Of a DNA stretch of 64,000 nucleotides, positions 44,106 through 52,202 are shown in pieces. This stretch comes from Phytopseudomonas punonensis (GTDB lineage Bacteria; Pseudomonadota; Gammaproteobacteria; Pseudomonadales; Pseudomonadaceae): the NCBI RefSeq assembly GCF_900142655.1, contig NZ_FRBQ01000001.1, positions 1,366,115 through 1,430,114 of the forward strand, written 5' to 3'. The notes under the pieces are model-generated. The model was not told the origin of the DNA, ran no database searches, and saw nothing but the letters and a program-made list of their open reading frames with translations. Positions within the stretch are counted from its first letter, which is position 1. Each line of letters begins with the position of its first letter. The translations under genes and the position numbers were made by a program.

Positions 44106-44669
44106 ATGCCCCGCTGTTTCTGGTGTAACGACGATCCGCTGTATCAGGCCTATCACGACAGGGAATGGGGCGTGCCGTCGCGCGATCCCGGGCACCTGTT
44201 CGAGATGCTGCTACTCGAAGGCGCCCAGGCCGGGCTGTCGTGGATTACCGTGCTGAAAAAGCGTGAGCGCTATCGCCAGGTGTTGTTCGGCTTCGATGCC
44301 GAGCGGCTGGCGGCGATGAGCGATGACTACATCGAAACCCTGATGCAGGATCCCGGCATCATTCGCAACCGCCTCAAGCTGCAGGCTGCGCGCAAGAATG
44401 CTCAGGCCTGGCTGCGTCTCGAGGATCCGGTGGCGCTGCTCTGGTCGTTTGTTGGCGGTCAGCCGAAGATCAATCACTTCGAAGGGCCCGGCGAGGTGCC
44501 GGCGGTCACGGCCGAGGCCGAAGCCATGAGCAAGGCGCTGAAAAAGGCCGGCTTTAACTTTGTCGGCCCGACCATCTGCTACGCCTTCATGCAGGCCACC
44601 GGCATGGTGATGGACCACACCCGCGATTGTGATCGCTACGCACAACTGCAAACGGAGACGCAGCCATGA
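44106..44669 (+). CDS. tag: DNA-3-methyladenine glycosylase I
   Basis: Removes 3-methyladenine from alkylated DNA. 187 residues beginning MPRCFWCNDDPLYQAYHDREWG, with zinc ligands C4 and H17 and the C-terminal pair in DHTRDCDRY, and the helix-hairpin region LLLEGAQAGLSWITVLKKRERYR with its catalytic-site glutamate. It overlaps the next gene by 4 bp. Confidence 0.95.
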   Translation: MPRCFWCNDDPLYQAYHDREWGVPSRDPGHLFEMLLLEGAQAGLSWITVLKKRERYRQVLFGFDAERLAAMSDDYIETLMQDPGIIRNRLKLQAARKNAQAWLRLEDPVALLWSFVGGQPKINHFEGPGEVPAVTAEAEAMSKALKKAGFNFVGPTICYAFMQATGMVMDHTRDCDRYAQLQTETQP

Positions 44670-45280
44670 GCACCACCATCGACACTCTGGAGCAACTACA
44701 GGCGCTCTACGGCGAAGCCCACGAGCGTTCGCTGCGCAAGGAAATCACTTACCTCAGCGAGCCCTATCAGGCGCTGGTCGCGGCGTCGCCATTCGTGGTG
44801 CTGGCCACCCACGGCCCAGACGGACTGGACTGTTCTCCGCGTGGTGATGCGCCAGGCTTCGTGCGGATTGTCGACGAGCGCACCCTGCTTCTGCCGGATC
44901 GCCCAGGCAACAACCGAATCGACAGCCTGCGCAACATCATCCACGATCCGCACGTGGCGCTGCTGTTCCTGATTCCCGGCGTTGGCGAGAGTTTCCGGGT
45001 CAACGGCCGCGCGAGCATCTCGCTGGATCCTGAATTACTGGCGCTGTGCGAAGCGCAAGGCAAGCTGCCGCGTAGCGTGCTGCGTATCAGCGTCGATACC
45101 TGCTATTTCCAGTGCTCCAAGGCGGCGGTGCGCTCCGGTCTGTGGGATGCCGAGCGGCATGTCGAGCGAACCAGCCTGCCGTCGGCAGGTGAGATCCTCA
45201 AGGCGGTGATGGATCCGTCATTCGACGCGCAGGCCTACGAGCGCGAGCTGCAGGAGCGCCTGAAAACGCGGCTGTACTGA
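44666..45280 (+). CDS. Pyridoxamine 5'-phosphate oxidase-family protein
   Basis: 204 residues with a split-barrel flavin-binding fold: SPFVVLATHGPDGLDCSPRGDAPGFVRIVDERTLLLPDRPGNNRIDSL and VALLFLIPG are typical of PNPOx-like proteins, of the subfamily with RGD and PDRPGN motifs. It may bind FMN or F420-like cofactors; the substrate is unknown. It starts within the tag stop (ATGA), so the two share a transcript. Confidence 0.85.
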   Translation: MSTTIDTLEQLQALYGEAHERSLRKEITYLSEPYQALVAASPFVVLATHGPDGLDCSPRGDAPGFVRIVDERTLLLPDRPGNNRIDSLRNIIHDPHVALLFLIPGVGESFRVNGRASISLDPELLALCEAQGKLPRSVLRISVDTCYFQCSKAAVRSGLWDAERHVERTSLPSAGEILKAVMDPSFDAQAYERELQERLKTRLY

Positions 45281-45367
45281 ATGCTTCCGCGTTTCTGCGC
45301 GCGTATGTAACAGTCATGCCCGCCTGAGGCGGTTACAATGTGGCCCTTTTTTTGACGGGAGCAGCTT

Positions 45368-46255
45368 GTGGAAAAGCTCAAAGGCGCGCTGGTGGTTGGT
45401 TCCCTGCGTTTGTTCGCCCTCCTGCCGTGGCGTGCGGTGCAGTCGCTCGGCGCCGTGATCGGCTGGTTGATGTGGAAGTTGCCGAACGGCTCGCGGGAAG
45501 TCGTGCGCATCAACCTGGCCAAATGCTTTCCTGAACTGAACGCTGCAGAGCACGACAAGCTGGTTGGCCGCAGCCTAATGGACATCGGACGCACCCTGAC
45601 CGAGAGCGCCTGCGCCTGGGTGTGGCCGGCCAACAAGTCTCTGGCCCGCGTGCGCGAAGTCGAGGGCCTGGAAGTGCTCGAAGCCGCGCTCGCCTCGGGC
45701 AAGGGCGTGGTCGGCATCACCAGCCACCTGGGCAACTGGGAAGTGCTCAACCACTTCTACTGCTCGCAGTGCAAACCGATCATCTTCTACCGTCCACCCA
45801 AGCTCAAGGCGGTCGATGACCTGCTGCGCGAGCAGCGCGTGCAACTGGGCAACCGTGTGGCGCCTTCGACCAAGGAAGGCATCCTCAGCGTCATCAAGGA
45901 GGTGCGCAAAGGCGGCGCCGTGGGCATTCCCGCTGACCCTGAGCCGAGCCTGTCGTCCGGCCTGTTCGTGCCGTTCTGCGGCACGGTGGCGCTGACCAGC
46001 AAGTTCGTGCCAGGCATGCTTGCTGGTGGCAAGGCCGTCGGCGTGTTCCTGCATGCCCTGCGTCTGGAAGACGGCTCCGGCTACAAGGTGATCCTTGAAG
46101 CCGCGCCGGAAGGCATGTACAGCGAAGACACTTACACCGCCGTGGCGGCCATGAGCGCCGTGGTCGAGAAGTACGTGCGCGCCTATCCCAGCCAGTACAT
46201 GTGGAGCATGAAGCGCTTCAAGAAACGCCCCGAGGGCGAGGCGCGCTGGTACTGA
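45368..46255 (+). CDS. lpxL: Lipid A biosynthesis lauroyl acyltransferase
   Basis: HtrB/LpxL-family inner-membrane enzyme that adds a secondary acyl chain to lipid A. 295 residues with an N-terminal anchor and catalytic motif H120-LGNW-E125. It begins with GTG at 45368, with GGGAG upstream. Placed between the PNPOx-like gene and a PilZ gene as in other pseudomonads. Which acyl chain and position it uses cannot be told from sequence. Confidence 0.9.
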   Translation: MEKLKGALVVGSLRLFALLPWRAVQSLGAVIGWLMWKLPNGSREVVRINLAKCFPELNAAEHDKLVGRSLMDIGRTLTESACAWVWPANKSLARVREVEGLEVLEAALASGKGVVGITSHLGNWEVLNHFYCSQCKPIIFYRPPKLKAVDDLLREQRVQLGNRVAPSTKEGILSVIKEVRKGGAVGIPADPEPSLSSGLFVPFCGTVALTSKFVPGMLAGGKAVGVFLHALRLEDGSGYKVILEAAPEGMYSEDTYTAVAAMSAVVEKYVRAYPSQYMWSMKRFKKRPEGEARWY

Positions 46256-46261
46256 AATTTG

Positions 46262-46284
46262 CGGCGCCTCGCAATGAGGCGCCG
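46262..46284 (+). terminator. Probable terminator after lpxL
   Basis: CGGCGCCTC and GAGGCGCCG form a 9-bp GC-rich stem with a 5-nt loop, followed by TTT. It lies 7 bp past the lpxL stop. Confidence 0.65.
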
Positions 46285-46350
46285 TTTCGCTAGGCTTGTG
46301 CGGCGATTTGAGCTATTAACGGGGGCATATCTTCTCGAGGCTGTCAGGAC

Positions 46351-46617
46351 ATGTCCGCCAACCAGCGTCAGCACCCCCGTACCCCGATGAAATGCCGCAT
46401 CAAGATCTGCCACCCGAGCTTCGGCGAGCTGGTTGCCCAGACCCGCGACCTCTCCGACGGCGGCGTGTACGTCAAGCATGACGACCTGGCTGCTCTGGAA
46501 CCCGGCACCCGGGTGACCGGCCAGGTACAGGATCTGCCCATCGAAGCGCCGATCCTGGAGATGGAAGTGATGCGCGTCACCCCAGAGGGCGTGGGGCTGC
46601 GCTTCATTCGCGACTGA
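46351..46617 (+). CDS. PilZ domain protein
   Basis: 88-residue stand-alone PilZ domain, a cyclic-di-GMP receptor fold. Both binding motifs are present: the N-terminal arginine cluster RQHPRTPMKCR (RxxxR) and DLSDGGVYV (D/NxSxxG). It probably binds the nucleotide and acts by protein contact; the target is unknown. A homologue lies at this place in other Pseudomonas genomes. Confidence 0.9.
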   Translation: MSANQRQHPRTPMKCRIKICHPSFGELVAQTRDLSDGGVYVKHDDLAALEPGTRVTGQVQDLPIEAPILEMEVMRVTPEGVGLRFIRD

Positions 46618-46662
46618 ATTCGACAGGCCGGCGCCCTGCTCCGCCAGCCTCGCTCACTACGA

Positions 46663-47589
46663 CTACAGCTTGGCCTTCACCGCCGCCAGACCATCGCCAC
46701 CGTCACGGGTTTTCACGCCCTCCAACCAACCGTCCAGTACCTGCGGGTTGGCCTTGATCCAGTTCTTGATTGCCGTGGCATTGGCCACTTTGCGGTTGAG
46801 CACGTCATCCATGATGGTGTTCTCCATCTCCTGAGTGAATTTCAGGTTGGTCAGCAGTTTGCCCACGTTCGGGCATTCGGCCACATAACCCTTGCGCGCC
46901 AGGGTATTCACCGAGCCGGTGCTGCCGAAGAATTTCTCGCCGCCCTTGAGGTACTGCATGTCGAACTGCACGTTCATCGGGTGCGGCGTCCAGCCGAGAA
47001 ACACCACGAACTCGTCGCGTTTCACCGCGCGGCCAACCTGCACCAGCATGGCCTGTTCGCTGGATTCCACCAGCTGCCAGTCACCGAGGTTGAATTCGTT
47101 GCCGGCGATCATCTGGCGAATGTAGTCATTGGCTGGCGAGCCCGAGCCGATGCCATAGATCTTCTTGCCGAACTTGTCGGCGTATTTGTTCAGATCGTTG
47201 AAATCCTTCACGCCGGCTTCATAGGCGTAGGTCGGCACCGCCAGGGTGTACTCGGTACCGCCGAGGTTTTCCACCACCTTGTCGATCTGCCCGCTGGCCA
47301 CGTAACGGTCGTAGTCGTGCTGGCCGGCTGGCATCCAGTTACCGAGAAACACGTCGACCTGGCCTTTCTGCAGGCCGGCGAAGATGATCGGCACGGCCAG
47401 CGTACGGGTCTGCGGTTTGTAGCCCAGGCCGTCGAGCAGCAAGCTGGCGATGCCGTTGGTGACCGCAATATCGCTCCAGCCTGGGTCGGCCAGGCTGACG
47501 CTGGCGCATTTGGCGTCTTCGGCATGTACCTGAACGTTTGCAAACATGGCCAGCAGGCCTGCGGCAATCACCGTCTTGAAGGGCTTCAT
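46663..47589 (-). CDS. Choline/betaine-type ABC transporter substrate-binding protein
   Basis: 308 residues with a cleavable signal peptide (MKPFKTVIAAGLLAMFANVQVHAE). Aromatic residues in DPGWSDI, LGNWMP and GWTPHPMN match the cation-binding aromatic box of ChoX/OpuAC-like proteins, so a quaternary amine such as choline is the likely ligand. No permease or ATPase gene is adjacent, so it must feed a transporter encoded elsewhere. I took the ATG at 47589; the longer reading lacks a signal peptide at its start. Confidence 0.87.
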   Translation of the reverse strand: MKPFKTVIAAGLLAMFANVQVHAEDAKCASVSLADPGWSDIAVTNGIASLLLDGLGYKPQTRTLAVPIIFAGLQKGQVDVFLGNWMPAGQHDYDRYVASGQIDKVVENLGGTEYTLAVPTYAYEAGVKDFNDLNKYADKFGKKIYGIGSGSPANDYIRQMIAGNEFNLGDWQLVESSEQAMLVQVGRAVKRDEFVVFLGWTPHPMNVQFDMQYLKGGEKFFGSTGSVNTLARKGYVAECPNVGKLLTNLKFTQEMENTIMDDVLNRKVANATAIKNWIKANPQVLDGWLEGVKTRDGGDGLAAVKAKL

Positions 47590-47842
47590 CGGCGGTGGCC
47601 TTGTGCATGAGGGAGCTTTAACCCTAGCAGATGGAAAGGCGATTTTTATGGCCGTTACAGGCCTCCGGGAAGGCATACCGTTCGTCGTCGGGCGTGAACA
47701 GAATTGAACCGATTGCTGTCTTGGGCTGTCCGTCCACAGGACGTGCGGAGCACTCTTTTATTTCATTGTTTAGGTTGCAAGTGGCTGATTCAGGAAGGGA
47801 TTCGCGGCGGCTTGGCTTGAGTCTTCTTTCTAGGTCATCGAA

Positions 47843-48385
47843 TTGAATAAACTGATCCTCTCTCTGATTTTAGGCAGCACCCTCTTATGTGCTGCAGCTG
47901 GCAACGCATCCGCCAGCTTCCGTGTCCACATGCAGGATGGCAGCAGCCGCGTCGTTGCACCCGCCAAGCTCGATCCTAATTCTTCCCAGGCCGTTGTCAG
48001 CAGAGCGCTGAGCGCGCTCGGCACGCCGTACCGCTGGGGCGGCACCAGCCCCGAGCGTGGGTTCGACTGCAGCGGCCTGGTCAAATACGCCTTCAAGCAG
48101 GTCGATGACCTCGACTTGCCACGTACCTCCCGTGGCCTTTCCCGTTTCGACGGCCCCAAGGTGTCCAAGAGCGATCTGGAGCCCGGCGATCTGCTTTTCT
48201 TCCGCATTCGCGGACGCAGTGTCGATCACGTAGCCATCTACCTGGGCAATGACCGTTTCATCCACGCGCCGCGTCGTGGCACCAACGTACGTATCGACAA
48301 GCTCAGCGACGGCTACTGGAAAAAGCACTTCCAGCTGGCTCGCCGAGTGATGCCTGAAGATACGCAGTTGGCCAGTAACGGCTGA
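47843..48385 (+). CDS. NlpC/P60-family cell-wall hydrolase
   Basis: 180 residues with an N-terminal signal peptide (MNKLILSLILGSTLLCAAAGNASA) and a C40 peptidase domain with catalytic C76 (GFDCSGLV), H129 (VDHVAIYLG) and H141 (FIHAPRRG). It probably cuts peptidoglycan cross-bridges or stems in the periplasm. The only start that keeps the signal peptide is TTG at 47843; a stop codon lies 12 bp upstream in frame. AGGT lies 9 nt before the TTG. A REPIN-like repeat follows. Confidence 0.87.
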   Translation: MNKLILSLILGSTLLCAAAGNASASFRVHMQDGSSRVVAPAKLDPNSSQAVVSRALSALGTPYRWGGTSPERGFDCSGLVKYAFKQVDDLDLPRTSRGLSRFDGPKVSKSDLEPGDLLFFRIRGRSVDHVAIYLGNDRFIHAPRRGTNVRIDKLSDGYWKKHFQLARRVMPEDTQLASNG

Positions 48386-48436
48386 CGGGGTCAGCGAAAC
48401 GACTGTTGTGTGGCGGGAGCTACCGGTCGCGATCTC

Positions 48437-48504
48437 GTGGGAGGGGCTTTAGCCCCGATGTGCTTATCTAGGCGTAAAGAGCTCGCGGCTAAAGCTGCTC
48501 CCAC
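48437..48504. repeat. REPIN-like pair of inverted REP hairpins, second copy
   Basis: GTGGGAGGGGCTTTAGCCCC on the left and GGCTAAAGCTGCTCCCAC on the right. It has the same size (68 bp) and design as 1517-1584, and the flanks share GATCTC before and GCTTCTGCCTT after. Confidence 0.7.
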
Positions 48505-48635
48505 GAATTCTGGATGTCTGCTTCTGCCTTCGAAGCGTCTCTAAACAAAGAGGCTCGCCATCCGCCGGACGGACTGTTCCGGCACGGGTGCAGGCGTTAA
48601 ACTGCGCGCCGCTTCCAGCCATGTCGGCTGAGGCA

Positions 48636-48668
48636 ATGGGTTCCCTAACCCCATTTCACGAAAAAGGA
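48636..48668 (+). promoter_or_regulatory. PreQ1-I riboswitch candidate
   Basis: ATGGGTTCCCTAACCCCAT followed by TTCACGAAAAAGGA matches the preQ1 class I layout: stem ATGGG/CCCAT, a C/U-rich loop, and an A-rich tail ending in GGA that can form the pseudoknot. The GGA is also the Shine-Dalgarno of the deazaguanine transporter starting 7 nt later, so ligand binding would block translation. Confidence 0.8.
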
Positions 48669-48674
48669 CGTCCC

Positions 48675-49325
48675 ATGACCCTGCTTCCTGCATCGGTCAG
48701 CCGCGCCGTATTGGCTGCGCTGATCGCGTTTCACATCCTCATCATCATCGCCAGCAACTACCTGGTGCAGCTGCCAATGACCATCTTTGGCTGGCACACC
48801 ACCTGGGGCGCGTTCAGCTTTCCGTTCATCTTCCTGGCCACCGACCTCACCGTCCGCCTGATCGGTAAACACGCTGCGCGCGTGGTGATCGCCCGCGTCA
48901 TGCTGCCAGCGCTGGTCGCCTCCTACATCGTTTCAGTGCTGTTCCATGAAGGCGCGTTCGGTGGCGTGGCGGCGCTTGGCGAATTCAACCTGTTCGTGTT
49001 TCGCATCGCCCTGGCCAGCTTCCTGGCCTACGTGCTCGGCCAGCTGCTCGACATCCAGGTGTTCGATCGCCTGCGCAAGCTCAAGTACTGGTGGGTCGCC
49101 CCGGCGGCTTCCAGCGTGTTCGGCCAGGCCATGGACACCCTGGCGTTCTTCTCCATCGCCTTCTGGCAGAGCAGCGACCCGTTCATGGCCGCCAACTGGG
49201 TGGAAATCGCTATGGTGGATTACGTGATCAAGCTGGCCGTCAGCCTGGCGCTGTTCGTGCCGCTGTACGGCATGCTGCTGGGCGCCATCGTGAAGCGGTT
49301 GCCGCAACGCACTGTATTTAACTGA
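48675..49325 (+). CDS. yhhQ: Queuosine precursor transporter YhhQ (VUT family)
   Basis: Inner-membrane importer of 7-cyano- or 7-aminomethyl-7-deazaguanine for queuosine salvage. 216 residues with about six membrane helices and the family motifs FPFIFLATDLTVRLIGKHAAR and ASSVFGQAMDTLAFFSIAFW. I took the ATG at 48675, which has AAAAAGGA upstream inside the riboswitch; the longer in-frame reading would translate the riboswitch. A bidirectional terminator follows. Confidence 0.92.
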   Translation: MTLLPASVSRAVLAALIAFHILIIIASNYLVQLPMTIFGWHTTWGAFSFPFIFLATDLTVRLIGKHAARVVIARVMLPALVASYIVSVLFHEGAFGGVAALGEFNLFVFRIALASFLAYVLGQLLDIQVFDRLRKLKYWWVAPAASSVFGQAMDTLAFFSIAFWQSSDPFMAANWVEIAMVDYVIKLAVSLALFVPLYGMLLGAIVKRLPQRTVFN

Positions 49326-49338
49326 AGCGGGCACCAAT

Positions 49339-49376
49339 AAAAACGCCGGATTCCCTCACAGGAATCCGGCGTTTTT
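49339..49376. terminator. Bidirectional terminator yhhQ / MFS
   Basis: AAAAACGCCGGATTCC and GGAATCCGGCGTTTTT form a perfect 16-bp stem around CTCACA, with T-runs on both strands. It serves both converging genes. Confidence 0.95.
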
Positions 49377-49394
49377 CGTTGCATGGCGTATGGC

Positions 49395-50684
49395 TCAGCG
49401 CGCTGGTGCTGCCAATGGCAATGCTTGCAGGCGCGACAGGTGCAGGGCGATCGCCAGAGAGACCAGCAGCAGCGAGCCGATGAACAGGCCCAGTCCGTCC
49501 CAGCCGCCCGCCTGCCAGAACACGCCGCCGAGGGTGCCGGCGACGCTGGAACCCAGGTAGTAGCAGAACAGGTACAGCGACGACGCCTGGCCTTTGGCCT
49601 GGGTGGCGCGGCGGCCGATCCAGCTGCTCGACACAGAATGCGCGCCGAAGAAGCCGAAGGTGAATAGCAGCATGCCGACCAGAATCACCGGCAGCACGTC
49701 GAACAGGGTCAGTACCAGGCCGGCCAGCATCAGGCCGATTACCACCCAGAGCACCTTGCGACGACCGAGCTTGTCAGCAAGCGCGCCGATCTGTGCGGAG
49801 CTGTAGATGCCCGACAGGTAGACGATGGAGAGTAGGCCGATGCTGGTCTGGTCGAGCTTGAAGGGTGCCTCGATCAGCCGGTAACCGATGTAGTTGAACA
49901 TCGTCACGAAGGCGCCCATCAGCAGAAAGCCTTGCAGGAACAGCCATGGCAGGCCGGCATCGCGGAACTGTAGGGTGTAGCCCTGTAGCAGACTGCGCGG
50001 GCGCAGCGAACGAGCGCGGAAGTTACGTGACTCGGGCAGCAGCCGCCAGAACAGCCCGCCGGCCAACAGGCCCATGCCGCCGAGGGTGCCAAGTACCGCG
50101 TGCCAGGACATGAAGTCCACCAGTACGCCGCTGAGCAGGCGGCCGCTCATGCCACCGATGGCGTTGCCACCGATATACACGCCCATGGCGAGGCCCAGGT
50201 GTAGCGGGTCGATTTCTTCACTCAGGTAGCTCATGGCCACGGCCGCCAGGCCGCTGAGCGCCAGGCCAACCAGCGCGCGCATTACCAGCACGCCTTCCCA
50301 GGTCGGCATCAGCGCGCTGCCGACGGTGAATACGGCAGCGGCGAGCAGCGACACCACCATCACCGGCTTGCGACCGAGCGCATCGGACAGCGGCCCGGTG
50401 ATCAGCAGGCCGACGGCCAGGGTGATAGTGGAAACGGAGAGGATCAGGCTGCTTTGCGCGGCGCTCAGATCGAACTGCTGCGCGAGCATCGGCATCATCG
50501 GCTGTACGCAATACAGCAGCGCGAAAGTGGCGAAACCGCCGCTGCACATGGCGAGAATGGTGCGTAGAAAGGCGCGGGTGCCCTTCTGGATATAAACAGG
50601 TTCTGCCGAAACGCTGCGCGGGGCAGACTCCTCAAAGTGGGCTGGAACGCACTCGTGCGGTGCGTGTGGAACGTGCTGACTCAT
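49395..50684 (-). CDS. Major facilitator superfamily transporter
   Basis: 429 residues with 12 expected membrane helices and the MFS motif GPLSDALGRKPVMV between helices 2 and 3. The second-half counterpart is GALADKLGRRKVLWV. It resembles the YnfM/inner-membrane efflux group. ATG at 50684 (MSQHVPHAP) follows GAGGT; the longer reading runs into the LysR operator. Divergent from a LysR regulator, which probably controls it. Substrate unknown. Confidence 0.85.
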   Translation of the reverse strand: MSQHVPHAPHECVPAHFEESAPRSVSAEPVYIQKGTRAFLRTILAMCSGGFATFALLYCVQPMMPMLAQQFDLSAAQSSLILSVSTITLAVGLLITGPLSDALGRKPVMVVSLLAAAVFTVGSALMPTWEGVLVMRALVGLALSGLAAVAMSYLSEEIDPLHLGLAMGVYIGGNAIGGMSGRLLSGVLVDFMSWHAVLGTLGGMGLLAGGLFWRLLPESRNFRARSLRPRSLLQGYTLQFRDAGLPWLFLQGFLLMGAFVTMFNYIGYRLIEAPFKLDQTSIGLLSIVYLSGIYSSAQIGALADKLGRRKVLWVVIGLMLAGLVLTLFDVLPVILVGMLLFTFGFFGAHSVSSSWIGRRATQAKGQASSLYLFCYYLGSSVAGTLGGVFWQAGGWDGLGLFIGSLLLVSLAIALHLSRLQALPLAAPAR

Positions 50685-50803
50685 TACGACCTCTTGAACA
50701 CTCGATTCCCAGGCGAAGCGCCGCCGCATGCTCTGACGAATGTCGGCATGGGTGGTTGTTGTTATTGGGAATGGGCTCAGGATAAATAGCCGGGCAAGTT
50801 CTT

Positions 50804-50850
50804 TCCAATATAATATTCGACCCAATCGATATGTTTTTCGACCTATTGGA
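50804..50850. promoter_or_regulatory. Candidate LysR-type operator
   Basis: TTCGACCCAAT (50816-50826) and TTCGACCTATT (50837-50847) are direct repeats exactly 21 bp apart, and TCCAATA (50804-50810) with TATTGGA (50844-50850) are inverted. This two-site arrangement in the divergent promoter region fits LysR-type regulators. It lies directly before the regulator start. Confidence 0.5.
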
Positions 50851-50856
50851 GAGGGC

Positions 50857-51756
50857 ATGGAACTGCGCCACTTACGTTACTTCGTGGCCGTTGCCGAAGA
50901 GCTGCACTTTGGCCGCGCCGCCGAGCTGCTGGGTATTTCCCAGCCACCGCTGAGCCAGCAGATTCAGGCGCTCGAGCAGGAGTTGGGCGTGCGCCTGTTC
51001 GAGCGCAGCAACCGCCATGTGGCGCTTACCGATGCCGGGCGGTTGTTTCTTGAGGAAACGCGGCAAACCCTGGCCCAGGTCAGCAAGTCGGTGGATGTGG
51101 TGCGTCGCGCCGAACAGGGCGAGATTGGTGAATTGCAGATCGGCTTCACCGCATCGGCGCCGTTCGTGTCGATCATTCCACGCGCGGTGTTCGCCTTCCG
51201 CCAAGCGTTTCCGGCGGTGCACCTCGATTTGCAGGAGATGACCAGCCGCCAGGTCAGCCAGGCGCTGCTGGAAAAGAAACTGCAGATCGGCATGATTCGC
51301 CCGCTGGAGCTGCCTGCCGAGCTGGATGCGGTAGAGCTGCTCAGCGAGCCACTGGTGGCCCTGCTGCATGCCGGCCACCCATTGGCTGGCGAGCAGGATC
51401 GGGGACTGGCTCTGGCCGAACTGGCTGATGAGCCATTCGTTTATTTTCCACGTAATTACGGCTCGGGCCTGTATGGCCAGTTCTTCAACCTGGCCCGCCA
51501 GGCCGGTTTCACCCCGCGCGTTGCCCAGGAGGCTAACGAGGCGCTGACCATCATCGGTCTGGTGGCGGCGGGGCTTGGGGTTTCGGTACTGCCGGCGTCG
51601 TTCCGGCGTATCCGCATCGATGGCGTGGTGTTCCGCACCCTGATCGACGCAGATGCCACCACGGCGGTGTGGCTGGTCAAACGCCGCCAGGAGCGCTCGC
51701 CGCTGGCTCAGGCCTTTATGGACCTGTTGACCCGCGAGGTGCAGGCACTCAAGTAG
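50857..51756 (+). CDS. LysR-family transcriptional regulator
   Basis: 299 residues: N-terminal winged helix (MELRHLRYFVAVAEELHFGRAAELLGISQPPLSQQIQALEQELGVRLFERS) and a C-terminal effector domain (TASAPFVSIIPRAV..., VAAGLGVSVLPASF). Start chosen at 50857, where GGAGAGGG is well placed. It is divergent from the MFS gene with a shared 172-bp control region, which suggests inducer-dependent control of that transporter. The inducer is unknown. Confidence 0.92.
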   Translation: MELRHLRYFVAVAEELHFGRAAELLGISQPPLSQQIQALEQELGVRLFERSNRHVALTDAGRLFLEETRQTLAQVSKSVDVVRRAEQGEIGELQIGFTASAPFVSIIPRAVFAFRQAFPAVHLDLQEMTSRQVSQALLEKKLQIGMIRPLELPAELDAVELLSEPLVALLHAGHPLAGEQDRGLALAELADEPFVYFPRNYGSGLYGQFFNLARQAGFTPRVAQEANEALTIIGLVAAGLGVSVLPASFRRIRIDGVVFRTLIDADATTAVWLVKRRQERSPLAQAFMDLLTREVQALK

Positions 51757-51771
51757 CCGATGGGATTTTTT

Positions 51772-51840
51772 GTAGCCCGGGTCGAGCGCAGCGACACCTG
51801 GGAAAGGTATCTGCGTATCGCTGCGCTCAACCCAGGCTAC
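51772..51840. repeat. Inverted repeat, REP-like
   Basis: GTAGCCCGGGTCGAGCGCAG (from 51772) pairs with the unit ending GCGCTCAACCCAGGCTAC (51840); the arms are 22 bp and imperfect. It shares its right arm with 44009-44030. Non-coding, between LysR and the TPR gene. Confidence 0.7.
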
Positions 51841-51869
51841 GGGCTAGAGGCTACGGATTGCGTCGAGCT

Positions 51870-52190
51870 TCAAGCGCTGGCGTTCTTGTCCAGTTTGCGC
51901 AGAAATACCGTCATTTCCTTTTCCGCCTGCTTGTCGCCTTTCGCCTGCGCGGCCTGCAGGCCGCTCTGCCAGGCGCTGCGGGCAGCGTCCGGGTTGCCGG
52001 CGGTTTGCTGGGCCTTGCCGAGCAGCTTCCAGGCAGCGGAATACCGCGGGTCGTGTTCGACGCAGCGCTGCAGGTGTTCAGCAGCTTTTACGGCATCGCC
52101 GACATCCAGATAACCCTTGCCCAAGCCGAAGCGCAGCAGCGAGTTATCCACGCCCTTGGCGAGCATCTTTTCCAGCGCTTCGGTGCTCAT
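51870..52190 (-). CDS. TPR repeat protein
   Basis: 106 residues made mostly of tetratricopeptide repeats (LRFGLGKGYLDVGDAVKAAEHLQRCVEHDPRYSAAWKLLGKAQQTAGNPDAARSAWQSG), ending in a charged helix. No signal peptide, so a cytoplasmic protein-interaction role is likely. Lies 12 bp downstream of trkA on the same strand, so they may be co-transcribed. Specific function unknown. Confidence 0.8.
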   Translation of the reverse strand: MSTEALEKMLAKGVDNSLLRFGLGKGYLDVGDAVKAAEHLQRCVEHDPRYSAAWKLLGKAQQTAGNPDAARSAWQSGLQAAQAKGDKQAEKEMTVFLRKLDKNASA

Positions 52191-52202
52191 CGTCAGGGCT
52201 CC

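Noticed and set aside
47631..47846. 71-codon open frame on the plus strand before the NlpC/P60 gene
   Set aside because: No family resemblance or good ribosome site; it sits in the promoter region of two divergent genes.
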